Assembly: GCA_902809985.1 (NCBI GenBank)
Contig: CADDXC010000001.1
Span: forward strand, 1,240,001-1,304,000
Origin: Clostridiaceae bacterium BL-3
GTDB taxonomy: Bacteria; Bacillota; Clostridia; Clostridiales; Clostridiaceae
DNA: 64,000 nucleotides
Direction of reading: 5' to 3'
Part shown: piece by piece, positions 55,597 through 64,000 of the stretch
How the letters are laid out: each line of letters starts with the position of its first letter
Numbering within the stretch: the stretch's first letter is position 1
Notes under the pieces: model-generated
What the model saw: the letters and a program-made list of their open reading frames with translations, nothing else
Told to the model about the DNA's origin: nothing
The model's database searches: none
Program-made: the position numbers and the translations under genes

Positions 55597-55887
55597 CTAA
55601 ATATTCATAACATTTTCTTTTGTAATGTCAATTAATTCAGCATCAGTATGGATTTCTATAAAATCTATAATATTTTCCATTATATAATCAGTATGTGATG
55701 AATTTCCGCATATTCCCACAATGCCTATAACTATTATCTGGTGTATATCCCTGTCGTCTATTTCCGATACCGATACATTAAACTTATTTTTTAACTTTTG
55801 GACTATGCTTCTTACGATCATTCTCTTTTCCTTCAGTGAATGTACCCAGGATGCTCTTAATTTAACTCTCATAAATAAAATTTTCAA
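55597..55887 (-). CDS. DUF503 family protein
   Basis: 96 residues, small ribosome/RNA-processing neighbourhood protein of unknown function (YlxP-like). The signature is VHSLKEKRMIVRSIVQKLKNKF near the N-terminus (two parts), then NVSVSEIDDRD. The start is TTG behind GGTGATAAATA; the family normally has this N-terminal length. It usually sits by infB/rbfA, which are absent here. Confidence 0.82.
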   Translation of the reverse strand: MKILFMRVKLRASWVHSLKEKRMIVRSIVQKLKNKFNVSVSEIDDRDIHQIIVIGIVGICGNSSHTDYIMENIIDFIEIHTDAELIDITKENVMNI

Positions 55888-56036
55888 TATTTATCACCAT
55901 CTTTTTTTAATGTTGTATTATAAATTATAATACAACATCTATCATCTGCAAAAATATATATAACATTAAATTTAATCAATTTTTAATGTCAACGATATAT
56001 AATACAATTATATTATATATATGGAGGAGATTTCTT

Positions 56037-56693
56037 ATGCCATTATTGGAATTTAAAAATGTATCATACATGAGCAATGGCAAGTACATATTAAAAAATT
56101 TATCTTTAAAAATCAATCAAAAAGACTTTATATCTGTAGTTGGTCCATCAGGCAGCGGCAAAAGCACCTTCTTTAGGCTGTGCTCTCAACTTATAAGCCC
56201 AACTGATGGAAATATACTTTATAAGGACATACCCTACACTGAATATAACCCCATAGAATGGAGGAGACAAATATCTTACTGCTTTCAAACTCCCTCTCTT
56301 TTCGGGAACACTGTCATGGATAATTTAAATTTTCCATTTTTCATACGAAATAAAAAAGTGGATTTATCGACAATAAAGAAACTTCTGAATGATTTTAAAA
56401 TGAGTTGCGAGTATTTACCAAGAACTATAGATAATCTTTCAGGTGGAGAAAAGCAGAGAATTGCACTAATAAGAACTTTAATCTTTAATCCTGAAATTCT
56501 TCTCCTAGATGAGATAACATCTGCACTTGATGAAAAAAACACTCTAATCGTGGAAAACGTAATCAGATCTTTAAATAACAGCGGAACCACTATTTTATGG
56601 ATAACACACAATTCAGAACAGAGTAAAAAATATGCAAATAAGATTTTATCAATTGAAAGTGGAAAATTTAAATCTTTGGAGGTTATAAAATGA
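56037..56693 (+). CDS. fetA: ABC transporter ATPase, FetA/YbbL-like
   Basis: 218 residues. Walker A GPSGSGKST, signature LSGGEKQRIALIRT and Walker B LLLDEITSALD are complete. The frame extends 17 residues upstream, but TGGAGGAGATTTCTT precedes the ATG. It overlaps the downstream permease gene by 4 bp. FetAB-type pairs export iron and help against oxidative stress in E. coli; the metal here is unproven. Confidence 0.85.
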   Translation: MPLLEFKNVSYMSNGKYILKNLSLKINQKDFISVVGPSGSGKSTFFRLCSQLISPTDGNILYKDIPYTEYNPIEWRRQISYCFQTPSLFGNTVMDNLNFPFFIRNKKVDLSTIKKLLNDFKMSCEYLPRTIDNLSGGEKQRIALIRTLIFNPEILLLDEITSALDEKNTLIVENVIRSLNNSGTTILWITHNSEQSKKYANKILSIESGKFKSLEVIK

Positions 56694-57460
56694 CTGGAGC
56701 TGCAGATATAAGTATTTATTCTATTTTATTTTCCCTACTGCTCGTGCTGATCTCTCTTATTTTTTCATATTCACAAAAATTGAATCTCGAAAAGGATATA
56801 ATTATAAGCGTGGCAAGGGCTGTAATACAATTGATTATTGTAGGATACTTGTTGAATTATATATTTGGATTAAAAAATGCATTTTTCACTACATTTTTAC
56901 TGATATTTATGATTATAAATGCTGCATACAATGCATCCAAAAGAGGAAGCAAAATTAAAAATGTTTTCTTTATATCTTTTATATCAATAATTCTTGGAAC
57001 ATCAATCACCCTGGCAATTCTTGTGTTTTTGAGAATTATAAGATATGAACCTTATCAGGTAATACCCATCGGCGGGATGATCATCAGCAACTCAATGATA
57101 AGCCTGGGATTGAGTTTTAAACAGATGAAATTAAACTTCAAAGATAAAAGGGCTGAAGTTGAAGCAAAATTATCACTAGGAGCAGACATCTACCAATCAT
57201 CCATAAATATAATAAAAGACTCCATTAAAGTTGGAATGATGCCTACTATCGATTCAGCCAAGACTCTGGGAATAGTGGCACTACCCGGTATGATGACCGG
57301 GCTTATTCTGGCAGGTACTTCACCTATAAATGCCGTCAAATATCAGATAATAGTCACCTTTATGCTGCTTTCCGCAACTTCCATATCTTCTTTTACAGCC
57401 TGTTATTTAAGCTATAAGAAATTTTTTAATGACAGGAAGCAATTAATCCAAGAAAAATAA
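56690..57460 (+). CDS. fetB: ABC transporter permease, FetB/YbbM-like (UPF0014)
   Basis: 256 residues, seven or so hydrophobic segments. The conserved segments IPIGGMIISNSMISLGLSFKQM and IVALPGMMTGLILAGTSPINA are typical of UPF0014 family permeases. The start overlaps the ATPase stop (ATGA), so translation is coupled. Confidence 0.88.
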   Translation: MTGAADISIYSILFSLLLVLISLIFSYSQKLNLEKDIIISVARAVIQLIIVGYLLNYIFGLKNAFFTTFLLIFMIINAAYNASKRGSKIKNVFFISFISIILGTSITLAILVFLRIIRYEPYQVIPIGGMIISNSMISLGLSFKQMKLNFKDKRAEVEAKLSLGADIYQSSINIIKDSIKVGMMPTIDSAKTLGIVALPGMMTGLILAGTSPINAVKYQIIVTFMLLSATSISSFTACYLSYKKFFNDRKQLIQEK

Positions 57461-57480
57461 TAATAGATTTTTCTTGGATT
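57445..57480. terminator. terminator between fetB and arsC
   Basis: AATCCAAGAAAAAT and ATTTTTCTTGGATT form a perfect 14-bp stem with an 8-base loop, overlapping the last codons of fetB. Confidence 0.85.
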
Positions 57481-57493
57481 AACACTTTACAGC

Positions 57494-57904
57494 TTATAGT
57501 TTAATTTCTTTATTTTCAATTCTTTTAGTTAAATCTTTAATTTTTTCTTCAATGGCCTTAGCTGTTTTAATAAATTCCTCGTCGCTTTTTCCTGTAGGAT
57601 CTTCAAGTCCCCAGTCTTCTTCATATTTTGATGACAAAAATGGGCATGCAACATTACAGCCCATTTTTACCACTATATCAATTTGGGGTAAATCATCAAT
57701 CAGCTTAACATGTTGAATTTCACTTATATCAATATTATATAATTTTTTAATTACTCTGACTGCATCTTTATTTATTTCAGATTTGATTTCAGTACCAGCT
57801 GAGTATGAATGAAATACCTCACTTCCATATAATCTTCCTATTGCCTCAGCCATCTGTGATCTACATGAGTTATGGACACATATAAAAGCCACTTTTGGTT
57901 TCAT
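57494..57904 (-). CDS. arsC: arsenate reductase, thioredoxin-coupled
   Basis: 136 residues, low-molecular-weight phosphatase fold. The active-site CX5R loop is CVHNSCRS near residue 8; GCNVACPF supplies the two further redox cysteines of the thioredoxin-dependent mechanism, and DWGLEDPTG the catalytic Asp. It reduces arsenate to arsenite for export by Acr3. Last gene of the ars operon. Confidence 0.95.
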   Translation of the reverse strand: MKPKVAFICVHNSCRSQMAEAIGRLYGSEVFHSYSAGTEIKSEINKDAVRVIKKLYNIDISEIQHVKLIDDLPQIDIVVKMGCNVACPFLSSKYEEDWGLEDPTGKSDEEFIKTAKAIEEKIKDLTKRIENKEIKL

Positions 57905-57932
57905 CTTTTTCCTCCTATGCTAAATTTTTATA

Positions 57933-58136
57933 TTATGAGTTATATTCTGATTTTTTAAATACTATTAAATCACTATCTATTTTGGATGGTTTTCCTAGTG
58001 TTTTATAAGAATTTTGTAAAATTCCTACTAGCTCCCATCCCTCTTTTCCATATTTATTTAGTGATTCTTCTATACTTAAATTCTTTTGTGAACTTAAAAA
58101 ATGATCAACCGTAAATACTTTATATTCCCATTCCAT
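57933..58136 (-). CDS. DUF4177 small protein
   Basis: 67 residues. The pattern EWEYKVFTVDHF, then LNKYGKEGWELVGI matches DUF4177, a family of unknown function. It lies between acr3 and arsC, 29 bp before arsC, so it is probably part of the arsenic operon, though nothing arsenic-binding is seen. Confidence 0.78.
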   Translation of the reverse strand: MEWEYKVFTVDHFLSSQKNLSIEESLNKYGKEGWELVGILQNSYKTLGKPSKIDSDLIVFKKSEYNS

Positions 58137-58161
58137 ATTAACAATACCCCCTTAAAAATTT

Positions 58162-59211
58162 CTACCTTTTTAGTGCAAAATACTTTTTCCCCCAGTGCAG
58201 TGCTACATTTACAAGCCCTATCATTACAGGCACTTCAATCAATGGTCCTATTACTGCTGTAAAAGCTTCTTTAGATTCTATACCGAATACAGCAACTGCA
58301 ACAGCTATAGCAAGCTCAAAATTATTACTTGCAGCAGTAAATGAAAGTGTAGCTGTCTTTTTATAGTCTATACCTGATTTGTAACTTATAAAAAATGAAA
58401 CTGAAAACATAACTGCAAAATAGATTACAAGTGGTATGGCAATTCTAATTACATCCAAAGGCAATTCTATGATATATTTCCCTTTAAAAGTAAACATTAC
58501 AACAATAGTAAACAATAATGCTATCAAGGCCAATGGACTTATTTTTGGAATAAATTTTTTTGTGTACCATTCTGTACCCATTTTAGGCTCCAGCAGTAAC
58601 CTGGTTAACATTCCAAGTGCAAAAGGAATACCAAGGTAAACTGCAACGGAAGAAGCTATTTTCCCCATTGAAATATCTACACTATAGCCGGTAAGCCCAA
58701 ACCATGTTGGAAGTACGGTTATGAATATATAGGCATATATAGAATAAAATATAACCTGGAATATGGAGTTGAACGCCACAAGTGCAGCCGCATATTCCGT
58801 ATCTCCATCTGCAAGACTGTTCCATATGATGACCATTGCAATACACCTGGCAAGGCCAATAAGTATAAGGCCTGTCATATATGCAGGATAAGCATGTAAG
58901 AATATTACTGCAAGTGCAAACATCAGTATAGGTCCTATTATCCAGTTTTGAATAAGTGACAGGGATAATACCTTAGGATTTCTAAATACCTTACCAAGTT
59001 CCTTATAGTTTACTTTGGCAAGGGGTGGATACATCATTACAATAAGCCCTATGGCAATTGGAATGGATGTAGTGCCAACGGATAAACTGGATAATCCTTT
59101 TGATATACCTGGTACACCCCACCCAAGCAAGATTCCTGCAAACATAGCAAGAAATATCCAAAGCGTTAAATAACGATCAAGCAATGACAACCTGGATGAT
59201 TTACTTTTCAT
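58162..59211 (-). CDS. acr3: arsenite efflux transporter
   Basis: 349 residues with about ten membrane helices; ACR3 family. [18 protein letters not shown] carries the conserved Cys used for arsenite transport, and [16 protein letters not shown] is the second conserved region. The frame extends 14 residues upstream through a palindrome, but AGGAGG lies 7 bp before the ATG chosen. It works with ArsA, encoded just upstream. Confidence 0.93.
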   Translation of the reverse strand: MKSKSSRLSLLDRYLTLWIFLAMFAGILLGWGVPGISKGLSSLSVGTTSIPIAIGLIVMMYPPLAKVNYKELGKVFRNPKVLSLSLIQNWIIGPILMFALAVIFLHAYPAYMTGLILIGLARCIAMVIIWNSLADGDTEYAAALVAFNSIFQVIFYSIYAYIFITVLPTWFGLTGYSVDISMGKIASSVAVYLGIPFALGMLTRLLLEPKMGTEWYTKKFIPKISPLALIALLFTIVVMFTFKGKYIIELPLDVIRIAIPLVIYFAVMFSVSFFISYKSGIDYKKTATLSFTAASNNFELAIAVAVAVFGIESKEAFTAVIGPLIEVPVMIGLVNVALHWGKKYFALKR

Positions 59212-59234
59212 ATACATTCCTCCTGTTTTCCATG

Positions 59235-59275
59235 GGGTCTGACCCCTTACCATTTTATGGTAAGGGGTCAGACCC
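59235..59275 (-). repeat. perfect 19-bp palindrome between arsA and acr3
   Basis: GGGTCTGACCCCTTACCAT and ATGGTAAGGGGTCAGACCC pair fully around a TTT loop. It lies between the arsA stop and the acr3 ribosome site. The GGGGTCTGACCCC core is common in REP-like palindromes. It may set the arsA:acr3 expression ratio by mRNA folding or processing. Confidence 0.8.
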
Positions 59276-59278
59276 TAA

Positions 59279-61018
59279 TTATAGATCAAATAATTTTTCA
59301 TCCTTAATTTCTTCTGCTTTCCATTTTATCAATGCAAAATTCCCGTCAGAAATTTCGTTGACTTTGTTTATCCATGGTATTTCACTGCTTGCTTTAGCCT
59401 TGAGTACACTATTTGTAGTATCAGCTGCATACATGCTGGAATTTACAATCCACCACTTACTTGCAATTCCTGCACGTTCCAGATCTGCCTCAAGACGCAG
59501 GGATTCATAAACCGGAGTATCTTCAGCCAAAGTTACAATAATAACTTCTGTATCATCGGCATTTTTGAGTTTTGGTAAAAGATCTTTAACAGATTGAGGT
59601 ATATTGCCCTCTGAACGCTTAATCTCTCTATTATAGCTTTCCGTGGAGTCCAATAACAACAGCGTATGACCTGTAGGTGCTGTATCTATCACTACAACTT
59701 CATCCTTTGATTTCTCAACTATTTCTGCAAAAGCTCTGAATACAGCTATTTCCTGTGTGCACGGAGATCTTAAATCCTCTTCAATATACGCCATATCACT
59801 TTCATCCATAGTTTTTCTAGCCTTATTTAATACTTCTTTCTTATATTTTTCAAGTTCTTCTTTTTCATCAATATGGCTTAATGTAATACCATAATTTTTA
59901 TCCAGGACAAATTTTAAATGTGCTGCTGGATCAGTAGTAGTTAAATGAACTTTTTTACCTTTTTTTGAAAGCCCCAGGGCAATGGCAGCTGCAACTGTTG
60001 TTTTACCTACTCCACCTTTTCCCATAGTAAATATTACTTTTTTGTTAGTATTGTACAGATCATCAACTATATCTTTCAGCTTATTTATTCTTTTCACATT
60101 TAGTTTTACATTCCTATATTCAGTATTATCTTTTTTTAAAAATGCTCTTATATTTTTAATTCCCGTTACATTGTATGGTCTAAGTGGTATTTCATAAGTT
60201 TCAATAGATTTTATACTTTCAGGCATATCATTTAAAGCATTTTCCTGCTTTAGATAAATTGCATTTGAAATATTGTCATCGTGGACTTCAAGTACACCAT
60301 TTATAATCAATGCCTGATTATCTATGCCTATATCTCTTAACTCCTTAGATGCTCTTTCTGCTTCTTTAAGAGGCGTAATTTCAGGTCTTGATACAAGGAT
60401 AAGAGTAGTTTTTGTTTTATCTGATAAAGTTTCAACTGCATTTTTATATAATGATTTTTTATCTTCAAGTCCTGATAATTGCCCTAAACATGAAGCTCCA
60501 TGAGTGCTTTCTCCTATAAAATTGCTCCAGGCCGAAGGAAGCTGGAGCATCCTCAGTGTATGGCCCGTAGGAGCTGTATCAAAAATTATATGATCAAATT
60601 TTTCTTCAATTTTTTCATCAGTAATAAAAGTTGAAAATTCATTGAAAGCTGCTATTTCCACAGTACAAGAACCTGAAAGCTGTTCTTCCATATTATTGAT
60701 AGCTGCTTCTGGAAGCTTACCTCGATATGGAGCTATTACACTTTCCCTGTACTCTGCAGCAGCTTTTTCAGGATTTAGGTTTGCTACTGTCAAATTTGGT
60801 ACGTCTTTAATTTCAACTCCCTTATTATCGAGATCCGTGCCAAACACGTCCTGTAAATTAGAAGCTGGATCTGTACTGATAAGCATAATTTTTTCACCAC
60901 GATCTGCAAGGGCAACAGCAGTGGCGCAAGCAGCAGAAGTCTTACCTACGCCTCCTTTACCTGTAAAAAACAAATATTTAGTTAAATGTATACTGTCAGG
61001 GTTAAATCTTTTAACCAT
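59279..61018 (-). CDS. arsA: arsenite-activated ATPase
   Basis: 579 residues with two ATPase halves. P-loops: FFTGKGGVGKTSAA (about 17) and FTMGKGGVGKTTVAA (about 328); the DTAPTGHTLRMLQLP and DTAPTGHTLLLLDST switch motifs follow each. Conserved Cys SCTVEIA and PCTQEIA are present for As(III) binding. The start ATG overlaps the arsD stop (TGATG), so it is translationally coupled. It energises Acr3. Confidence 0.95.
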   Translation of the reverse strand: MVKRFNPDSIHLTKYLFFTGKGGVGKTSAACATAVALADRGEKIMLISTDPASNLQDVFGTDLDNKGVEIKDVPNLTVANLNPEKAAAEYRESVIAPYRGKLPEAAINNMEEQLSGSCTVEIAAFNEFSTFITDEKIEEKFDHIIFDTAPTGHTLRMLQLPSAWSNFIGESTHGASCLGQLSGLEDKKSLYKNAVETLSDKTKTTLILVSRPEITPLKEAERASKELRDIGIDNQALIINGVLEVHDDNISNAIYLKQENALNDMPESIKSIETYEIPLRPYNVTGIKNIRAFLKKDNTEYRNVKLNVKRINKLKDIVDDLYNTNKKVIFTMGKGGVGKTTVAAAIALGLSKKGKKVHLTTTDPAAHLKFVLDKNYGITLSHIDEKEELEKYKKEVLNKARKTMDESDMAYIEEDLRSPCTQEIAVFRAFAEIVEKSKDEVVVIDTAPTGHTLLLLDSTESYNREIKRSEGNIPQSVKDLLPKLKNADDTEVIIVTLAEDTPVYESLRLEADLERAGIASKWWIVNSSMYAADTTNSVLKAKASSEIPWINKVNEISDGNFALIKWKAEEIKDEKLFDL

Positions 61019-61389
61019 CAACAGCACCTTCCTCCGCAATCACAGCCTTTAGATTTTATCTTAAGTCCAGTTTTTAAATAATCTTCTGATATACCCAGCA
61101 ATTCGCAAAATTCCTTATTTGTTGGATATGCCTTTGTCTTTACTATTACACCCTCTACCATAGTTACTGGAAGTATTTCCGTACCTTCTTTATTCAATGC
61201 CTCATTAATCGTTTTGTTGTCTACAAATATCTGGGGATTACCAGTCAAATTGTACCTTTCAACCAATATACCTTTTTTTTGAAGTGTATTAATAACAGTG
61301 GAAACTCTTAGTAACTCTGGATCTATAGAAGGTCCACATACTCCTGTAGAACAGCACATTGCCGGATCAAAAATTATCATTTTTTTCAT
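61018..61389 (-). CDS. arsD: arsenical metallochaperone
   Basis: 123 residues. The As(III)-binding cysteines MCCSTGVCG are at about residues 11-19, with a C-terminal CDCGGRCC cluster. It passes As(III) to ArsA. GAGGAG precedes the ATG chosen; an in-frame GTG three codons upstream lies inside that site. Overlaps arsA. Confidence 0.94.
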   Translation of the reverse strand: MKKMIIFDPAMCCSTGVCGPSIDPELLRVSTVINTLQKKGILVERYNLTGNPQIFVDNKTINEALNKEGTEILPVTMVEGVIVKTKAYPTNKEFCELLGISEDYLKTGLKIKSKGCDCGGRCC

Positions 61390-61447
61390 ATAAATCACTC
61401 CTCGTATAATAAGTTTATAGTCAGTTAGATGACTGAGATAAACTTAT

Positions 61448-61786
61448 TTATTTTTCATTGTCAGTTCCACATTTGCTGCTGCCCTGTCCTTTGCAGATAC
61501 ACTCCTCAGTGTCTGTTATAATATTCATGAGGAACAGCAATAGCTTATTTGCATTAGTATTATCCAATGAATAGTGACTCCAGACCCCTTCTTTTCTACA
61601 TTTAACAAGTTTACAATCCATGAGTACTTTCATATGATGGGACAGAGTTGGCTGTGTAAAATCAAAATGTTCCAGTAAATCACAAGCACATTTTTCACCA
61701 CAGGAAAGTATGTCAATAATTTTTAATCTGTTTTGATCAGACAGTGCCTTGAATATTTTTGCGTTTAGTTCGTAATCCAATTTCAT
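61448..61786 (-). CDS. arsR: arsenic-responsive ArsR repressor
   Basis: 112 residues, winged helix. The As(III) site is GEKCACDLL (CxC, about residue 30), next to the recognition helix FTQPTLSHHMKVL. The C-terminal tail has further cysteines (CICKGQGSSKC). First gene of the ars operon; probably represses its own promoter at 61802-61852. Confidence 0.95.
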   Translation of the reverse strand: MKLDYELNAKIFKALSDQNRLKIIDILSCGEKCACDLLEHFDFTQPTLSHHMKVLMDCKLVKCRKEGVWSHYSLDNTNANKLLLFLMNIITDTEECICKGQGSSKCGTDNEK

Positions 61787-61801
61787 AAAGTCACCTCTTA
61801 T

Positions 61802-61852
61802 ATAGATAATTATCTATGTCTATAATATAGACTATTATCTATGTATTGTCAA
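61802..61852 (-). promoter_or_regulatory. ars promoter with overlapping operator dyads
   Basis: Minus-strand TTGACA (61847-61852), 17-bp spacer, TATATT -10. Over and after it lie ATAGATAATTATCTAT (61802-61817, perfect palindrome) and ATAGACTAT (61827-61835). This is a classic arrangement for an ArsR operator. Confidence 0.75.
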
Positions 61853-61877
61853 TATAATTATCATAATAAGCAAAATA

Positions 61878-61905
61878 ATAGACTATCATATATATAATAG
61901 TCTAT
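61878..61905. promoter_or_regulatory. second operator-like inverted repeat near the ars promoter
   Basis: ATAGACTAT-N10-ATAGTCTAT. The same 9-base half-site occurs in the ars promoter. It lies upstream of the ars promoter and downstream of the acetyltransferase gene; it may be a second ArsR site. Confidence 0.5.
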
Positions 61906-61967
61906 GTGATAAAATTGTATTTGTTACTTAACCAATATAAATGTCAAAATAATTTTATTATATGAAC

Positions 61968-62468
61968 CTAGTTCACTCCCACCAACTTACTTCTACGTTC
62001 CATCAAAACCACATCATGCCATAAGCCATTATTCATTTTTCCCAGTTTTTCTCTTATGCCTATTTTTCTGAAACCACATTTTTTGTGAAGAGCTATGCTT
62101 CCAGTATTCTCTTTTATAACTGCAGATTGCAGAGTCCAGAATCCACTTTGTTCCGATAATTTAATTAAATTTTTTAAAAGAGCAGTTCCCATGCCCTTTC
62201 CTCTGTATTCTTTTCCTATATATATACTTACTTCTGCAACACCTGCATATACACATCTACTTGAAATTGGGCTTAAAGCTGCCCAGCCCAATACTCTATT
62301 ATCCAAACATGCTATTAATCTACATGATTTAATATGGCTGTTATCCCAATCCGGCCATTTAGGCACCTCAGTCTGAAATGTAGATCTACCCGTGTTAATA
62401 CCTTCCAAATAAATTTTTGATACCTCTCGCCAGTGTCTTTCTGTCATTTTTTCAATTTTACAATTCAT
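61968..62468 (-). CDS. GNAT acetyltransferase, phosphinothricin/ArsN1-like
   Basis: 166 residues of the PAT-type acetyltransferase family: ISIYIGKEYRGKGMGTALL is the acetyl-CoA signature and LHKKCGFRKIG follows. GGAGG precedes the ATG chosen. Relatives next to arsenic genes (ArsN1) acetylate arsinothricin. It is 38 bp after arsM and in the same direction, so an arsenic-related role is likely but the substrate is not shown by sequence. Confidence 0.8.
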   Translation of the reverse strand: MNCKIEKMTERHWREVSKIYLEGINTGRSTFQTEVPKWPDWDNSHIKSCRLIACLDNRVLGWAALSPISSRCVYAGVAEVSIYIGKEYRGKGMGTALLKNLIKLSEQSGFWTLQSAVIKENTGSIALHKKCGFRKIGIREKLGKMNNGLWHDVVLMERRSKLVGVN

Positions 62469-62505
62469 TTTCAAGCCTCCAAATTTACACTATACAATAC
62501 TTATC

Positions 62506-63324
62506 CTAAAATTTATACGCTTTTACATGTGCCCCTGCAAAGGCTCCATCAATAAGTGCTGCATCTATTTTACTGTATGCATCACCTGAATTTTTCTGTT
62601 TTGCAATATCTTCTATAACATCTCTGGTGTATATATTTACCGGCGTTATTTTAATATCTTTAAATCCAACTTTTTTAAGTATTTCCTCATATTTCTTAAC
62701 TGACAAGGCACCTGCAATACACCCTACCCACATTTCCACGCTATGCCTTATACTTTCTGGTACATGCTTAAGAACAACAATATCTGCGATTGCCAGCCTT
62801 CCACCTTTTTTTAATACCCTATAAGCCTCAGACAAGGCTTTTTCCTTACTTTCACAAAGATTTATCACACAATTCGACATAATAATATCTACAATCTCAT
62901 TTTGAAGTGGTATATCCTCGATAAGGCCTTTCAAAAATTCAACATTTGTTGCGCCCATTTTTTCTTTGTTTTTGTTAGCAAGCTCCAGCATTTCATCAGT
63001 CATGTCCAGTCCATAAACTTTTCCAGTTGGTCCAACGTACCTTGAAGACATAAGTACATCAATGCCACCACCACTTCCCAGATCAAGTACAGTTTCACCA
63101 TTCTTCAATCCTGCAAATAGTAATGGGTTTGCACAACCCAAAGATGCTTCCACAGCTTCTTTGGGTAACTCATTTAAATTTTCCCTTCCATAGATAAGCG
63201 AAGATCTGCTTAAACCACTACAGCAGGAAGACGTTAAGCAGCAATTATTTCCCATTCCGCTATTGACTTTTTTTGCAATACCACCATAATACTTTTTTAC
63301 CTTATTTTTTACATCATACTCCAT
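62506..63324 (-). CDS. arsM: arsenite methyltransferase
   Basis: 272 residues. SAM motif LDLGSGGGIDVL (about residue 80); the As(III)-binding cysteines match ArsM: SLGCANPL, SNCVINLC and VGCIAGA. An N-terminal Cys-rich piece (NNCCLTSSCCSG) adds more thiols. It methylates As(III) to mono- and di-methyl forms. It follows the MarR gene by 25 bp. Confidence 0.94.
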   Translation of the reverse strand: MEYDVKNKVKKYYGGIAKKVNSGMGNNCCLTSSCCSGLSRSSLIYGRENLNELPKEAVEASLGCANPLLFAGLKNGETVLDLGSGGGIDVLMSSRYVGPTGKVYGLDMTDEMLELANKNKEKMGATNVEFLKGLIEDIPLQNEIVDIIMSNCVINLCESKEKALSEAYRVLKKGGRLAIADIVVLKHVPESIRHSVEMWVGCIAGALSVKKYEEILKKVGFKDIKITPVNIYTRDVIEDIAKQKNSGDAYSKIDAALIDGAFAGAHVKAYKF

Positions 63325-63348
63325 TTATATCCTTCCCCTTTCATTTTA

Positions 63349-63795
63349 CTATTGACAACATTCATTTTTGCTGACAGCCTCAATAAGTATTTCTATACTT
63401 TCTATTACCTGTTTCTGTTTATCTGCTGGTATAAAATCATAAATTTTTTTAAAGTACATATTCATTCCTTCTTCAATACCTTTAAATATTTTTACACCAC
63501 TTTCAGTAAGTGATATAGTCACATATCTTCTGTCCTGTGGATCAATATCCCTTATTGCTAAACCGTCAGTGACAAGGTTATTTACAGTTCTACTCATGGT
63601 ACTATTTTTAAGATCTAGTAATTGAGCCAATTCATTCAATGAAATACTTCTTGCACGTCCTATCTCCACCAAAGCATGACATTGAGCCATTGTTATTCCA
63701 CAACAGGCAAGCTCGCTTTCGCTCAATATTCCAAGCTTTCTCTCAAGTATTCTAATCATTTCCCTTAATCGCTTTGGTTCACTTACATCGTTCAT
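63349..63795 (-). CDS. MarR-family regulator with vicinal cysteines
   Basis: 148 residues, winged helix (about 50-110; AQLLDLKNSTMSRTVNNL). It carries Cys31-Cys32 and Cys39 in LACCGITMAQCHAL and Cys146-Cys147 at the C-terminus (NECCQ). These pairs could bind As(III) and release DNA, an alternative to ArsR. It is the first gene before arsM. A TTGTAT dyad lies at 63818-63830. Confidence 0.85.
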   Translation of the reverse strand: MNDVSEPKRLREMIRILERKLGILSESELACCGITMAQCHALVEIGRARSISLNELAQLLDLKNSTMSRTVNNLVTDGLAIRDIDPQDRRYVTISLTESGVKIFKGIEEGMNMYFKKIYDFIPADKQKQVIESIEILIEAVSKNECCQ

Positions 63796-63817
63796 ATGTA
63801 ATCACCTCTTATAATTA

Positions 63818-63830
63818 TTGTATCATACAA
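63818..63830. promoter_or_regulatory. likely MarR operator
   Basis: TTGTAT-C-ATACAA, a perfect dyad just upstream of marR, overlapping a minus-strand promoter (TTGTAT, 18 bp, TACAAT). Autoregulation is likely. The remaining 170 bases to the window end show no gene. Confidence 0.6.
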
Positions 63831-64000
63831 CAATTAGAATATACAACTATTATTTGATTTTATACAGAGAGAAATACAGTATAAATAAAGAAAGTAAAAA
63901 AATAAAAGTAAATAGTACTCTTGTCCTACTTGCTTTTATTTTCATAAATATTATACAAAATATCTATCAAATATAACAAAATGAGAGAGTTACAGCTTTT

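Noticed and set aside
1-64000. CRISPR array, rRNA or tRNA genes, prophage genes
   Set aside because: No regularly spaced repeats, rRNA segments, tRNA cloverleafs or phage proteins were noticed by eye in this window.

Overview
The window is low-GC, densely packed, and has mostly minus-strand genes with strong Shine-Dalgarno sites, T-box leaders and gene families typical of Clostridium. The molybdoenzyme gear, glutamate synthase and several Stickland/purine-type genes suggest a metabolically versatile, probably acetogenic or purine/amino-acid using Clostridium (for example the C. ljungdahlii/C. kluyveri relatives). This is inferred from gene content and no species is claimed.

Layout. 1-9.8 kb: branched-chain amino acid synthesis (ilvD, cut by the window edge, and ilvC with a T-box whose specifier reads as Val GTA), a second T-box on the opposite strand that reads as Ile ATC but has no gene after it, then gltBD (glutamate synthase). 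10-24.4 kb: a long minus-strand cluster that looks like nitrogen-heterocycle catabolism: FdrA/DUF1116/DUF2877 (homologues of the E. coli oxamate carbamoyltransferase AllFGH), a cyclase-family ring hydrolase, a GNAT-like protein, a thiolase-like protein without the usual catalytic Cys, a DUF35 protein, a three-subunit xanthine dehydrogenase-type molybdenum hydroxylase, a uracil/xanthine-type permease, a carbamate kinase and a 3-hydroxyacyl-CoA dehydrogenase-like protein. A PucR-type regulator follows at 24.6 kb.

26.4-43.2 kb: a sigma-54 activator and a ten-gene module around a Desulfovibrio-type aldehyde oxidoreductase (Mop). Its accessory genes (histidine phosphatase, NTP transferase-HD, XdhC-like, AMP ligase, radical SAM, C_GCAxxG_C_C, methyltransferase, small CxxC protein, dicluster flavoprotein) match the gene set next to mop in Desulfovibrio. 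A good -24/-12 promoter lies before mop. The molybdate transporter modABC follows, so metal supply sits beside the molybdoenzymes.

43.5-57.5 kb: mixed housekeeping and accessory genes (GlcD-type oxidase, rhodaneses, PlsC, a ferredoxin-like Fe-S protein with an attenuator-like leader, LysE, YitT, M24 peptidase, APC permease with XRE-cupin regulator, two small ORFs, FetAB-like transporter). 57.5-63.8 kb: arsenic resistance island, arsR-arsD-arsA-acr3-DUF4177-arsC plus a separate marR-arsM-acetyltransferase operon, with repeated operator half-sites between them.

A dispersed non-coding repeat occurs three times (17.1-17.4, 42.2-42.4, 50.3 kb), twice directly after a stop codon inside an apparent operon and once supplying a gene's stop codon. 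The most original candidates are the orphan Ile T-box, the heterocycle/carbamoyl cluster with its Cys-less thiolase, and the Mop maturation module.
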